DNA of 64,000 nucleotides from contig NC_071355.1 in NCBI RefSeq assembly GCF_943734655.1, positions 221,636,527-221,700,526 of the forward strand. Reading direction: 5' to 3'. Position 1 is the first letter of the stretch; each line of letters starts with the position of its first letter. Both the position numbers and the translations under genes were made by a program. Below the pieces are notes generated by a model. The model was not told the origin of the DNA. It saw nothing but the letters and a program-made list of their open reading frames with translations, and did not search any database. Origin of the DNA: Sabethes cyaneus (Eukaryota > Arthropoda > Insecta > Diptera > Culicidae). Shown here one piece after another: positions 9,644-21,447 of this stretch.

Positions 9644-11245
9644 GGCGTTGACTTGTTACTAATTCGGCGAAAAATTGAACGTGATGTTGTGATGGCAATA
9701 CCGCTTACTTTGATTGGTGCAAATCGTAAAACGAATAAAAACTTTCAATTTTAGTTTATTTTGTTTGCTTTAGAACAAAATTTATTAAAACAATCAAATA
9801 TCAAACGGGTAAAATTCATTTATATCAACAATTATCAAAACATTTGTAAGTATGAATATGTGTACGATCTGTACGATAAACCTTACCGATTTGGTTGTTC
9901 AAATGCTCCCACAGTCATAAACCGAGCAAATTGAGCACCGCATTGGAACAAACTATTTATTTTGTTTTGTTGGTAACCGATTAGAAAATACATCGGTCGG
10001 AGAAAATGAGAAAAAAGGTGAACAAAAAATCTTGTCTTGTCTGCCTTGAAATAGGTGAGCTTAATTATAGGTATTTATAAGCATTAAATGGACAATTTCC
10101 TCTAATTGTTATTAATGTAGATTTATTTTTAAAAACATCATATTTTCTATATAAATTACCGTGAAACAACGTCGAAAAATTCTGCAAGAAAGTATAATAA
10201 TAAAATCAGCGATTATTAACCAGTAGGACTGCGGATTCTTTCTATGGGCGTTTCAGTGGCTCATCACTTTTCTTCATACCGAAAACAACCGGGATCAATA
10301 AAGACAAATTGTCCCCTCAAAAAGTCAAAACACCACACAATTTATATCGTCCAAAATCCACTAGAACCTTTTGTTGGTTCTCGTTCTGATGAAAATACTC
10401 CGCAATCAGCATTCATCTGGAAGGGGGTGGTGACACAGCAGTAGTAGGCTACGAATGAGATCAAAAGCACAATAGCACCCACCAGCCGTCACGATCCTAA
10501 CCGAGAGGGCTCGAAAAAGGCGCAAATCTAAAGAAAATCCGCTTTTATTGCTTTCACTTCTGTTTCCCTGCCAACCATTTCCCGGTGGGTCGTGTTTTGC
10601 AGTGGGCGAACAACAATGCGAATCATCGTCGCGCGGATCTTTTGTTGTTTTCTAATATGAACGGCTAACACAGCCAGCAGTGGTGGCTTATCCTCCTTCC
10701 AGTTTTCGTTCAAATCTCTACCATCCAAACATCTCTGGTTCTCGCAATAACATAATAACAAATTGATTTTCTCATAATAGGTAGAAGAAAAGCCGAATGT
10801 GTTGTAGACTTGGCAATATGCCGCTGAACATTAGGACACGGAGAAATTTAAAAAGGATTGAGATTGTTCGAAAATAATTTGCCAAATCATGGTCTCAAAA
10901 TATGAATTTGTTGAATTATCAAGTCACAAGATACATATTCTAATTCACAACCGAATAAACTCGCAGGATGCTGTTGATTTTAATTCATAGTAATTAGTAT
11001 AATTGCTGAAATTTCAGAATATTTGAAAGAAAATCTCTGCTTTATTCATTGTTAATCGTAAAACATGAACTTCGTATTTTACGATACAAATTTAATTGGT
11101 TTCAAATTTTATATTTGCTTCGTTGAATTGCGCTAGTCGTCAGATTATTACTGGTTTTCTGATTCTATTCACGCATTACGTTCACAAATACGTTGTCACT
11201 CCGGATGCGTCAAACTGATAAAATAACAATAAACGTTTAGAAATA
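9644..11245. other. Intergenic, no gene recognised
   Basis: AT-rich DNA upstream of the QRICH2-like gene. Short ORFs at 10244-10444 and 10528-10761 have no family resemblance or codon pattern that I would defend. I see no convincing promoter elements. Confidence 0.5.
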
Positions 11246-11267
11246 TCTATACCTATAAAGAAGGATT

Positions 11268-11304
<37 letters not shown>

Positions 11305-13802
11305 TTTGTGTTCCTTATAGAATCAAAAACTACTGAACCAATCGGCGTGAAAATTTGCATGTAGAGGTTTTTAGGGCCAGGAAAGGTTTTAGTGATGGTT
11401 AGAGACCCCTCCCCCCATTAAGAGGGGGGGCTCCCATACAAATGAAACACAAATTTCTGCATAATTCGAGAACTAATTAAGCAAATAGAACCAAATTTGG
11501 CATGTGGGTGTTTTCGGTGACAAGAATTTATTCTAGGGTAATTTGAGACCCCTCCCCTCTTTATAAGGGGAATTATAACTCCTCTCTCCTTTAAGAGGGG
11601 GGGTTTACATACCAATTTCCTCATAACTCGAGAACTAATCAAGCAAATGGAACCAAATTTGGCATGTGAAGGTTTTCGAGGGCAAGAAAATTTTCTATGT
11701 TGAATTAGGACCCCTCCTCACTTTAAGAGGGGGGGCTCTTGTACAAATGAAATACCAATTTCCTCATAACTCGAGAATTAATCAAGCAAATGGAACCAAA
11801 TTTGGCATGTGTGTGTTTTTGAAGACAAAATTTTTTTCTATGATGAATTGGGACCCCTCCCCACTTTAAGAGGGGGGGGGGGGCTCCTATACAAACGAAA
11901 TACAAATTTCCTTATAACTCGAGAGCTAATCCAGCAAATGGAACCAAATTTGGCATGTAGGTGTTTTTGGAGGCAAGAATGTTTTCTATGATGAATAAGA
12001 ACCTCTCCCCACTTTAGGAGGGGGGGCTCCTATACAAATGAAATACAAATTTCCTCATAACTCGAGAACTAATCAAGCAAATAGAACCAAATTTGGCATG
12101 TGGGTGTTTTCGGTGACAAGAATTTATTCTATGGTAAATTGAGACCCCTCCCTCTTTATAAGAGGAATTGTAACTCCTCTCTCCTTTAAGAGGGGGGGCT
12201 GCCATACAAATTTCCTCATAACTCGAGAACTAATCAAGCAAATGGAACCAACTTTGGCATGTGAAGGTTTTCGAGGGCAAGAAAATTTTCTACGGTGAAT
12301 TAGGACCCCTCCCCACTCTAAGAGGGGGGGCTCCTGTACAAATGAAATACAAATTTCCTCCTAACTCGAGAACTAATCAAGCAAATAGAACAACATTTGG
12401 CATGTGGGTGTTTTTTTTGGTGACAAGAATTTATTCTATGGTGAATTGAGACCCCTCCCCTCTTTATAAGAGGAATTATAACTCCTCTCCCCTTTAAGAG
12501 GGGGGACTTCCATACAAATTTCCTCATAACTCGAGAACTAATCAAGCAAATGCAACCAAATTTGGCATGTGAAGGTTTTCGAGAGCAAGAAAATTTTCTA
12601 TGGTGAATTAGGACCCCTCCCCACTTTAAGAGGAGGGGCTCCTGTACAAATTAAATACCAATTTCCTCATAACTCGAGAACTAATCAAGCGAATTGAACC
12701 AAATTTGGCATGTGTGTGTTTTTGGAGACAATTTTTTTTTTCAATGATGAATTGGGACCCCTCCCCACTTTAGGAGGGGGGGTCCTGTACAAACGAGATA
12801 CAAATTTCCTCATAACTCGAGAACTAATCCAGCAAATGGAACCAAATTTGGCATGTAGGTGTTTTTGGAGGCAAGAATTTTTTCTGTGATGAATTAGGAC
12901 CTCTTCCCACATTGGGAGGGGGGGCTCCAATACAAATGAAATACAAATTTCCCCATAACTCGAGAACTAATCAAGCAAATGGAACCAACTTTGGCATGTG
13001 AAGGTTTTCGAGGGCAAGAAAATTTTCTACGGTGAATTAGGACCCCTCCCCACTCTAAGAGGGAGGGCTCCTGTACAAATGAAATACAAATTTCCTCCTA
13101 ACTCGAGAACTAATCAAGCAAATAGAACAACATTTGGCATGTGGGTGTTTTTGGAGGCAACCATTTTTCCCATGATGAATTAGGACTTCTTACCTTTTTA
13201 GGAGGGGGGGGGGGGGCTCCCATTCAAACGAAATACAAATTTGCTCATAACTTTAGAACTAATCAAGTAAATGGAACCAAATTTGGCATGTGAGAGTTTT
13301 AAATGGCAGAATTTTTTTTCTGTGGTGTATTACGACCCCTTTCCCTTTTAAGAGGGTGGGCTTCCATACAAATGAAATACAAATTTCCTTATAATTTGAG
13401 TACTAATCAAGCAAATGGAACCAAATTTAGCATGTAGGAGATTTTTGAGTCTTGAATTTATTTTATGATAGTTAGAGACCTCTCACCCCTGTGGTAGGGG
13501 GATATGGACTCTCATACAAATAAAACAGAAATTTTTGCGAAACTCAAAAACTAATCCAACTCGAGAAATTCGAGACTCTTCCATAAAACATTAATCAATA
13601 ACAAGACCACAAAAACTATCTATAGTAACACTAGATCATTCAAGACGAGCCGGTCGCGAGTGTTGCCGGTGACCCGCCGTCGGAAGCGCCGCCCACTGGG
13701 GGACTTGCAAAACTCGAGAAGTGATAAAGATCATCCGAGATTCATGATTTATGTACAACACAGGTTAATTTGTGGCAATACGAAGTTTGTCGGGTCAGCT
13801 AG
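11246..13802 (+). mobile_element. Non-autonomous Helitron-like element, copy 1 (2.56 kb)
   Basis: Starts TCTATACCTATAAAGAAGGA, ends TTTGTCGGGTCAGCTAG, and sits between A and T, the TC...CTAG arrangement and A^T target of Helitrons. A (GTCT)n microsatellite lies 30 bp from the start, followed by a conserved block (AACTACTGAACCAATCGGCG). DINE-1/mini-me elements of Diptera share the idea of a GTCY microsatellite beside a conserved core. The body is an array of about 135-bp units (CATAACTCGAGAACTAATCA ... AACCAAATTTGGCATGTG ... GACCCCTCCCC ... AGAGGGGGGGCTCC). No Rep/helicase ORF; the short ORFs recurring in each unit (for example KKIFYGELGPLPTLRGG) are by-products of the repeat. Confidence 0.85.
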
Positions 13803-16034
13803 TTACAAATAAAATCGCGTTACAAAAATATCCATCTAACCCTATGTATTCTTAGCAAGCAATAAATATCAACTCCCTATTTCCTTTGAATAGTAAATTT
13901 TTATTTCGAGTTTAATCCTTTTGCCAAACCCGCATTATCCTGGAAAAGTGCTTTGTTTTCTTCAAACATCCCGTCCCTCTTTTTCGCTGTATAGGCCAAC
14001 CAAACCAAACCGAGGAGGTGGTTTTGGCTTTGTGCGAGGGTGACTGTAACTAAAAGTAGGAAAAATATAGTATTAATATGGAAGGTATAGGAACCGACAG
14101 GGGAAAAGATCGTTCGGTTGAGCGGATAGGCAAATATGTTATTTGTCGCTTCTGTGCAGATGCTTCGATAGAAGCGAGCACAATTTGCTCGTCACAAATA
14201 AGTAATAAAGACACTGCTGGCTGTGGCGTTTTCATCTTTTATGTGCGACAATATTTCACGGATTACTATCATCATTATGATAATCATCATCACATCGTGC
14301 GGAAAATATATCGAGACCCTTATGACGAGAGGATTATTTGAGGTTTATACAGAACGGGTGTTTCACTTAATATACTATTCCGCAGTATATACGTATACGT
14401 ATCCGCATATTTTGAGGAAACATGTGGTCAGGATTATGTTTCTTTGTGATCTATTTTAGGTAGCAGTCAATATGGTTTTGATTCGTCAATAATTATGACA
14501 TATTCAATTAATATTTGCAAGGACCATGGCAGTCTCAAAAATTCTATTTTGAGTATTTTTCTTTAAGAATCTTCAGTATTAATGATGGTTTTTCCCATTT
14601 GGGGAACACGGGATAATTTTTTGATCTCTACTATAACGTTATTCATGTGCAATAGTGACCTAATTACTACAGTGCCGTAAGTACATATTTTATCCATTGC
14701 AAATTTTTCTAATTGAAACATTCGTCATCCGAATGAATTCAGCAAATTTAATTGTTATTTAAATTACACTCCTATTAAACGCTTGACTGAGATGAAAATA
14801 TTTTTCGTTACGCTTTCCTCACGAACAGGGCGATATCACTCGGGCCGTATCATCAGCACTAGATTGTAACACAACAAAGCAAACATCCTCCGGTTTCGGA
14901 TGGATTCTTTCTTGACGCTAGACCACGGGGTGTTTTTTCGTGATTGAGAGCGGTGAATACCTTACTGCTTTTGAAAAGATTTTAGTTATTCCGGTTGGTA
15001 ACTGGTTTATTTAATCTGTTGCATTGCGTCTACTAAAATACTAGGAAAATCCTTTTTATTTCAAAATGTACAACATCGGGCATTTTAGATAGAATGGTCC
15101 TATCCAAAAATAAAGTCTCAGAGTGGCTTATTTTCAAACTGTAGAGTTTTCAAACTGTACACTTCTACTATTACCCAATTGCAAATTCTTGATGCGGATA
15201 TCTTTCCAGATGAGTCGCTTGGCTAATAGTGTACTACGATATTGGATATCACATTTAGTTATTTTGCACAAATCGAATCGAAAACTTTGCTTTGGTTGAC
15301 GCAGTTTATACTGATCTCACACCGGCCTTTGATAGAATAAATAGACCATCGCATACTTATTATAAACTTGAATAGCTAATCACAAATATTGAAAACTTGA
15401 AATCAAATGCTGAAAAAAAGATAGCTAGAACAAAATGTTCGACCTCAAAATTTTTCTGTTAATAACTGAAATGCTTAATTTAAATTTTTTAATAGAAGTA
15501 TTAGATTTGAAGAAATTCGTGGGTAGAGCGTTGGACATTAAAAACCAGTTTTTTTTGCAAACTAGGTATATATTTCTTCCCTGGCGCTCATCCAGATTAT
15601 TATTTTTGGATAAAAATAAAAATTTGAGCTTTTTGAGTGTACTTTCTTGAAAAAATAGTTATCAGCTTGATTGAATCGATTTTTGCTTTCGTCCGCGACG
15701 GTTATAAATCATCATGTTGGAGTGGATGGGAAATTTATAAAGCTTGCGTAATACTTTTGAAGTAAACGTTTTGCGTGTTCTATGCTATTCTTGGTCAAAA
15801 TTTTAAACGTTGTTTTCTTTCCTATCATACACTACGGGATGCATGACGAATTTTTGCAATAAATGACATGTTTTAGGAAATTAACACCAATGTTTTCTGG
15901 TTTGTTTTCTTTCATAACATATGGGAATTGTAAATTATTTCATTTAAAAAAAATCGCCCACCTTTTTAATGACTGTTGATAGACGCTTCCCCGCATGCAC
16001 GTTTTACCATGTTTCGTTCCATAGGGGACATATG
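13803..16034. other. Intergenic, essentially unannotatable
   Basis: AT-rich sequence with no gene I can support, apart from the short reverse-transcriptase relic at 15271-15375. Confidence 0.5.
15271..15375 (+). pseudogene. Short reverse-transcriptase relic of a LINE
   Basis: One frame reads NRIENFALVDAVYTDLTPAF then DRIN before a stop. VDAVYTDxxxAFDRIN is the A motif of the reverse transcriptase of jockey-like non-LTR elements (first catalytic Asp in YTD). Nothing else of the element is recognisable around it. Confidence 0.6.
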
Positions 16035-16916
16035 TATAATGTGGCGCCCCAGTTTTTTTTATTTCCAAACTAGCACAAATTAAAATGCAAAACTAATGAG
16101 AAACCTTAAAATAAATTTGTATTTTAACAGCTTCCGATGTAATTTTTTGCGTCGTTTCCGTAAGCCGTAAGGGTAAAATCTGTAAATATCCTGTTGTTGC
16201 GATTTGATTGCGTAAAGTGAAGCTCTAAAGCATTATCTCAGGCGAAAAACCGGTGAGAAACGCTTAGCTTGCTTAATTATTGTATATTTTTCCCGCCATG
16301 TCGTATGCGGCTAATATGCCCCACTTGCGACGGTGCAATATGGCCCCATTGCAGATGTGGCTATAAATACAGCTAAATAGATATAAGTTATAGTCTACTG
16401 CCGCTATTATTAGCCTCAGTTAGTATTGTAGAATAAAAGTACTAGGAATAATTTATCAACCACGTCTAAATTCTAGGTAAATTTCAGATTACTTAACTAT
16501 GCGGGGCAATATGCCCTACCTGTAGTATAATATGCCCCATGCAGAAAGAAAAAGAAAAACTATCCCAGGAGAACGACACGAGGTTTAATTTAGATGAAAA
16601 TACAATATTTTGGCAATGTCTAAGAAAGTTTAACTTTCTACAAAATAGAGTAGGCATGTCAATTGCACATATACTTGAAGCACAACATGGAGTGTAATAT
16701 ACTGCAGCTGGAGTATATTGCCGCATAGACGAGAACCCCAAATTTTAGAGGCCGTTTTTACATAAATCGTAGTATTTTTATTCTACAATATTAAAGGAAG
16801 TAAACAGTTGCAATTGATTTTCGACTAAAAAATTAACATATATTCGTAGTTATAACGCTAATCTTGGGAAGCCCTTTTGAAATATATCCATTCATTCTTA
16901 AGGGGGGCACATTATA
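16035..16916. mobile_element. Putative DNA element with TATAATGTG ends
   Basis: TATAATGTGGCGCCCC on the left is mirrored by GGGGGGCACATTATA on the right. In between, the motif AATATGCCCCA and close variants occurs at about 16315, 16338, 16505 and 16532, like subterminal binding sites. No transposase ORF. Ends are short, so this is tentative. Confidence 0.4.
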
Positions 16917-16924
16917 CTACATTA

Positions 16925-17190
16925 CCTTAGACGTCATCACCTCGATGATCTTAGTTTTGACTGAGTGACCTAAGCGTGATGTGAGCATGTGAGGCGTCCT
17001 GTTGGTATCCCGCTCGACGACGCCCCGCACAAAATATTCCAAAAGATTGATATCGGGACTGCTAGTGGGCCAAATTTCCTTCTCCTAAAACTCCGAAACA
17101 TTTTTAGCAAGCTATTTTTGTGTTTGTTGGAATTATGAGCAGGGGCTCCGGCTTGTTGGAAGATGAACCCGATCAAATTAAAATAACAAA
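16925..17190 (-). pseudogene. Mariner-type transposase, C-terminal relic
   Basis: On the minus strand, frames give FIFQQAGAPAHNSNK, where the second catalytic Asp of FQQDGAPAH is replaced by Ala, then after a frameshift SPDINLLEYFVRGVVERDTN, the usual mariner segment SPDLNPLDY...WG. It stops exactly where the hAT element begins at 17191, so the insertion cut it. Confidence 0.8.
17183..17190. repeat. 8-bp target-site duplication, left copy
   Basis: ATAACAAA here is repeated at 18420-18427 directly after the element. Eight bases is the length made by hAT transposases. Confidence 0.85.
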
Positions 17191-17639
17191 CAGAGGTGGG
17201 CACCGCTAACCGAAATTTTAGCTTCGCTAACAACTAATTCGCTAAATCAAAACGTTAGCTTCGATAACCGCTAACCGCTAAATCAATCAACAATTTAGCG
17301 GAAGCTAACGCTAACCGCTAACAGCTAAATTTGTTAGCACTGTAGAATCAACATTACTTAAGCGAAAAGCGCTGATTTCGGCAATAAAAGATAATTTTTG
17401 TTTCAAAGGTAGTAATAAAATTTCAAGTTTTTAGTAAAAATACAATGAAATCAGAATAAAGGGAATTAGCAGGAAGAAAATTTGTAAAAACATATTTTGT
17501 TGCTAATAATTGTCCTTGGTTGTTGTGAAAACTTTATTGCGTTGATACTTGGCCCAACACTTATGAATTTATTAAACTAGTGATGTCCGAGAAAATTGAA
17601 AAATCTCCCTTGATGTTTTCAGTGAATGTAGGAGGCCTC

Positions 17640-18184
17640 AAATTTTTTTAAATATCGATTTATTTGAGCCCGCGTACAAAAGTAGTCCTCTACGGACTTG
17701 AGACAGCAACTTTGTTTACGGAAGTGCACTTGCCGTATTTGAACGAAAGGTATTGCGAACTATTTTTGGCGGAGTACAAACGGATAGCGGAGAGTGGCAT
17801 AGGCGTATGCACCATGAGTTGTAGTCACTATTTGGAAAAAGTTGGGAGACTACTGTGGGCCGGCCACATCGCAAGGATACCGAACGATTGTGCAGTAAAA
17901 TCTGTTCTCTAGGAATAGAGGGGCCAAACGAGTTAGATGGCTTGACCAGGTTGAAGCCGACTTGCATGTGCCGAGACGCGTAACGATTTGGAAACGAGTA
18001 GCCCAGGACCCAGGGGTGACATTGCGATTCTCGTATCGAGTGATTTTGGTTCGTTTCGACCACGTTAAACGAATGGGCGAAACGAACCAAAATCATTCGA
18101 AACGAGAATCGCAATGTCACCCCAGAAGTACAATGGAGAGGAATTCTTGATACGGTAAGAGCCACCCCGGCTCTTGGCTGGTAA
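17640..18184 (+). pseudogene. LINE reverse-transcriptase C-terminal fragment inside the hAT element
   Basis: Frames give VVLYGLETATLFTE, then VGRLLWAGHIARIPNDCAVK and VRWLDQVEADLHVP...IWKRVAQDP, a MITE, then EVQWRGILDTVRATPALGW and stop. These are the thumb and C-terminal landmarks (LYG.ET, RL.WAGH..R, RW.D.V..D, A.DR..WR) of RTE/jockey-like non-LTR elements. The relic at 61657-62010 belongs to the same or a sister family. Several frameshifts; nothing functional. Confidence 0.8.
18014..18123. mobile_element. 110-bp MITE with 3-bp target duplication
   Basis: GGGTGACATTGCGATTCTCG is mirrored at the right end. CAG flanks both sides (18011-18013 and 18124-18126). Removing the element and one CAG restores the codons of the LINE reading ...AQDPEVQWR..., which confirms the boundaries. 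Confidence 0.88.
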
Positions 18185-18427
18185 AGTACGAACAAAAGTT
18201 TGGAATTTGGAACCCTTCAACCGAAGCCTGTGTGATATTTCTCACAAATTTTCCTTCTGCCAAAAAAAAGTTAGCGGTTTATTTAGCGGTACATAAATTT
18301 AGCGGAAGCTAACAAAAACGCTAACGGTTATAAAAATTAGCGAAAACGCTAACCGCTAACCAAAATGTTAGCTGAGCTAATTAGCTGTTAGCGGATTAGC
18401 GGAATTGTGCCCACCTCTAATAACAAA

Positions 18428-19305
18428 TTTATAACAGGATGAGTTATAAATATTAGTGTTTTTTATACCAAAATCTCCTTTGCATTTCGTTATAAATTTG
18501 GTCTCGCTAGTAGTTAAAATAACAAAAATTGCAACAAAATCCGCTTTAGGCGTATTATAAATATATCATATTATGATATATGTAATTTAATCTAGTTTAT
18601 ATCAAGATGTGTTACAAAAACCAGAATTCTGTCCTGATTTATAACTAAAATGTAATAAACCACGTTATAAGTAACAGAACGAGATAGAGTCTTTGTAAAA
18701 CCTTTTGTGTGTCGCAAGTTTTTCTATCACATTTTTCCAGGCTTCTGCCGTGCTCTGCAAAAAGTCTCAATTCTCGGCGTTTTACTGGCAAAGCGCAGAA
18801 AATGAATCGATTTGCTCTCTCTCAGTCGGATGTTACCTTCTCCGACGCGACGAGTTTTGTTTTGCTTTTGCAGTGCTTGCTGCTTTGCTCTGCAGCGAGT
18901 GAGTATCAGTTTGGTTTCATCTTTCTTTTTCTGCCTAAGCGCTACCGAATGCATGCTCTCAAGGTCACGTAGCAAATCGTTTCAGTCCATATAATTGCCT
19001 ATCGCCTATTCTCTTTGGGACACTAAGCGAATAGTCTCGTGTCTCCACTGTGTGAAGAAACTATTAGATCTGCTTGTCGTTGTGCTCCTTCTGCGCAAGA
19101 TGAGTGGTCGTAAGAGAAAACAGTATTCAGGCATCGTTCAGAGGGAGAGGAAACGGTTGAACATAAAACGAAAGCACTTGTTCGTTGTGAGAAGCAGATT
19201 ACTCTGCCTCCGTATGCATAAGATGAGCAAAATGAAGCCTAGATAGAACTTTGATAGAAATATGAACTATAGCAGAGCTGCAATTCTATAATATTTTTGT
19301 TAGAA
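18428..19305. other. No gene recognised
   Basis: Between the hAT element and the mariner relic. Overlapping ORFs on both strands at 18705-18994 come from a GC-richer stretch and match nothing I know. A possible TTTGCAG splice-like site is not enough to call a gene. Confidence 0.4.
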
Positions 19306-19309
19306 TCAT

Positions 19310-19850
19310 CTGATCGGGAAATGACGGCCGGTAGCAACCTTGAACATCCATGGGACAACAACATCCTTCAGAACCTTCAGGTATACATCAGCTGTTACCT
19401 TCAGTCCTAGTTCAAAGAAATACGGAGGCATTACATCCCCCTCGCTGCAGACTACACCAAGAACAATCACATGGGTCGGAAACTTTGTTAACATGATGAT
19501 AAGAACCTGACTACGATCTGGTGCAAGCCACCTGTCATTTTTGCGATTCACCTTTTGATCCTGATTAAAGTTTTTCATCAGAGAAAAAGACGACAGAATC
19601 ATTATGATGAGGATGCTTCAACCGACTTAGAAGTTTTCTAGCTATCTCAAATCGCCGTGATTTGGTCGCAACATTCATGAATTGACCTCTGCGTAGTGCA
19701 TGTGACTTATAACCAAGGTTTTTGGCCATTTTTAGCCGGATTGAGAATTCCGAACACCCGATTTCCCGAGCCATGAACCTCATTGACCTCACTGGATTCT
19801 TTTTAATCATTTTTTCCACTTTTTTGACCCTGTTCCGTTCACGGGAAACT
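19310..19850 (-). pseudogene. Mariner-type transposase, N-terminal half, truncated
   Basis: One frame reads RERNRVKKVEKMIKKNPVRS ... ARKLLSRLKHP ... VVFFSDEKLF (helix-turn-helix region and first catalytic Asp in FSDEK). After a frameshift the other reads NQDQKVNRKNDRWLA ... TKFPTHVIVLGVVCSEGDVM ... VVVPWMFKVATGR and then a stop just where YVFQQD would start, so the second catalytic Asp is lost. The wording resembles the ITm (DD37E/D) branch of mosquitoes. It may or may not belong to the same original copy as the relic at 16925-17190. Confidence 0.8.
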
Positions 19851-21447
19851 AGCAGTCATTAACTTTTCGTCAGAAAGCCCAATTTCGGAAGCAGTTTTTC
19901 GGCCCAAAAGCGGGATTGTGTTTATAAAAATGTAAATACTGCATTCTTCGTGCCAATATGAACACAGCGAATATATTTTCATAAACAGAATTTTTGTTTC
20001 AAGCAAAAAAACTGCTTTTGAAATTGGCAGAATCAATGACGACTAATTTCACCTTCAGCGGTAATGGAACGGCACTTGTATGCCTTCCGAGTAGGTGTGT
20101 AGGAAAGCTTATCACTTTCCCATGGGCTTGCAAGCCTTCTTTATATTGTACACTGTTCTTTCCCGACTATTTTACCGATCGAACCGCAAATTTTAAATCT
20201 GGCCCATCAAAAGTTTCTTTGATTCATTTACTCAAGAAATGGATAGGCCAAAGTAAATCTTTATGCAATACGCTGAAATTCTTTTTGGTTCATTAAATCG
20301 AACAATGAAGCTTTTGAGGTATTAACTACATAATTTCGGTAATTTCAATAATTTTACTTCTAAAAGTGGGGTTTTTAATACTTGTAGACTGCCTAATATA
20401 ACAGGTGGTATTAGTGAGTAAAACATTCGGGTACCAACCGAAAGAGCGTGGATGCGAACCCCACCTGCTATGCGCAACCCGATATATTTTTGGACTATAT
20501 CCAAATTTTCCAGTTCATTCTGGCGTGTAGGGCGCTACATCTCTGCATATTAGCGTTGGTAAGAGGAAATGCTTATCAACTTAGGGAATAGCTATCAACT
20601 TAGGGAATCTTATTTTCGTAATTATTGGCTTTGCAAGAAAATTTTCGAGTCATATAACTGGTGCTTACATACTGAGTGTCGTTTCGTATAGCAATTTCGC
20701 ATCGTTTGCTTTTGTGCCTCGCTCGTTGCGTTTTTCCGGCAGCGTTTGTTTCTAAAATTCATTTCGAATTTGCAAAGTCAACCATGCGATTGTTTCTAGA
20801 ACTCAACTTTCAGATTTTCTTTCCGCTTCCTTTCCACTTTAGTTGTATGTCGTTATAAAATTAGTGTCAAAATAAGCGGAATAGTCTAAAAAAGCAAAGC
20901 CTAAGTGCTACATTCCGTTTTCGAAACTTGACCTTTTGTTTATGTTTGACGGACTTCACAGCCAGCTGTTAGAGTACAAGACAATTGCTACGATCCTGTT
21001 GACTCTAACAATAGTTTATTCCCGCCGAGATTCGAAAATATGACGACTAGCTTGTTAGTTTCTTACCTCGAAGCTAACTGAGAGGAACTGAGAGAGGAAA
21101 AGTCTATATAGAGTTGAAATCCTATCAAACCAAGTCATCATCATCAGGTCAAAGCGGTCATACAAGTATTTAGAAATAATGAATTGAAAACAGAACTTCC
21201 ATTTTTACATAAAGTTGACAAATGCAATTTAAATAATAGAAGTGCGGTAGAAATAAAACAATTTAAAATTCTAAAATCATATATTTTATAATCCATCACA
21301 AAGTATAATTACATTCTAAGTACATTATTTACAGAACGTTAAATTACTTTACACTATCCCATCATGTGTATCAAAAAAGGAAGTGTTTCTCAGCTACTGC
21401 TCATTTAGGCAAACCGATACCATTCGGTGTAGGAGACCGTTGACTAT
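19851..21447. other. Gap downstream of the FoxD gene
   Basis: No protein gene. Contains a decayed minus-strand family A SINE (20945-21090) and a weak tRNA-like fold at 20403-20475 that I do not call as a gene. Confidence 0.4.
20945..21090 (-). mobile_element. tRNA-derived SINE (family A), copy 3, decayed
   Basis: On the minus strand: GTTAGCTTCGAGGTAAG, a box B-like ATTTTCGAATCTCGGCGGG, then GTCAACAGGATCGTAGC and CTCTAACAGCTGGCTG, the block order of the copies at 600 and 2143. Confidence 0.6.

Larger units (their letters stand above)
17191..18419. mobile_element. Non-autonomous hAT-type element, 1,229 bp
   Basis: Ends are CAGAGGTGGGCACCGCTAAC and its imperfect inverse ending TGTGCCCACCTCTA, with an 8-bp duplication ATAACAAA on both sides. 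CAGAGGTGGGC is a typical hAT terminus. Both subterminal regions (17200-17335 and 18265-18410) are dense in GTTAGCGG/CCGCTAAC words, likely transposase-binding sites. There is no hAT transposase; the middle instead carries a LINE 3' fragment (17640-18184) split by a MITE. Confidence 0.88.

Noticed and set aside
11418..13183. Series of 60-80 residue ORFs on both strands (KKIFYGELGPLPTLRGG-type and ISSRVMRKFVF-type)
   Set aside because: They recur in every unit of the Helitron arrays in all copies and on both strands; the frame is a by-product of a unit without stops.
11400..13400. Regular repeats that might suggest a CRISPR-like array
   Set aside because: Units are about 135 bp, diverged, contiguous and inside a transposon; no short constant repeat with unique spacers, and the DNA is eukaryotic.
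20403..20475. tRNA-like fold with an anticodon arm TTCGG-GTACCAA-CCGAA and a TGCGAAC T-loop
   Set aside because: D arm is missing, acceptor pairing is ambiguous, and the anticodon ACC is not used by eukaryotic tRNA genes. At most a SINE or tRNA relic.
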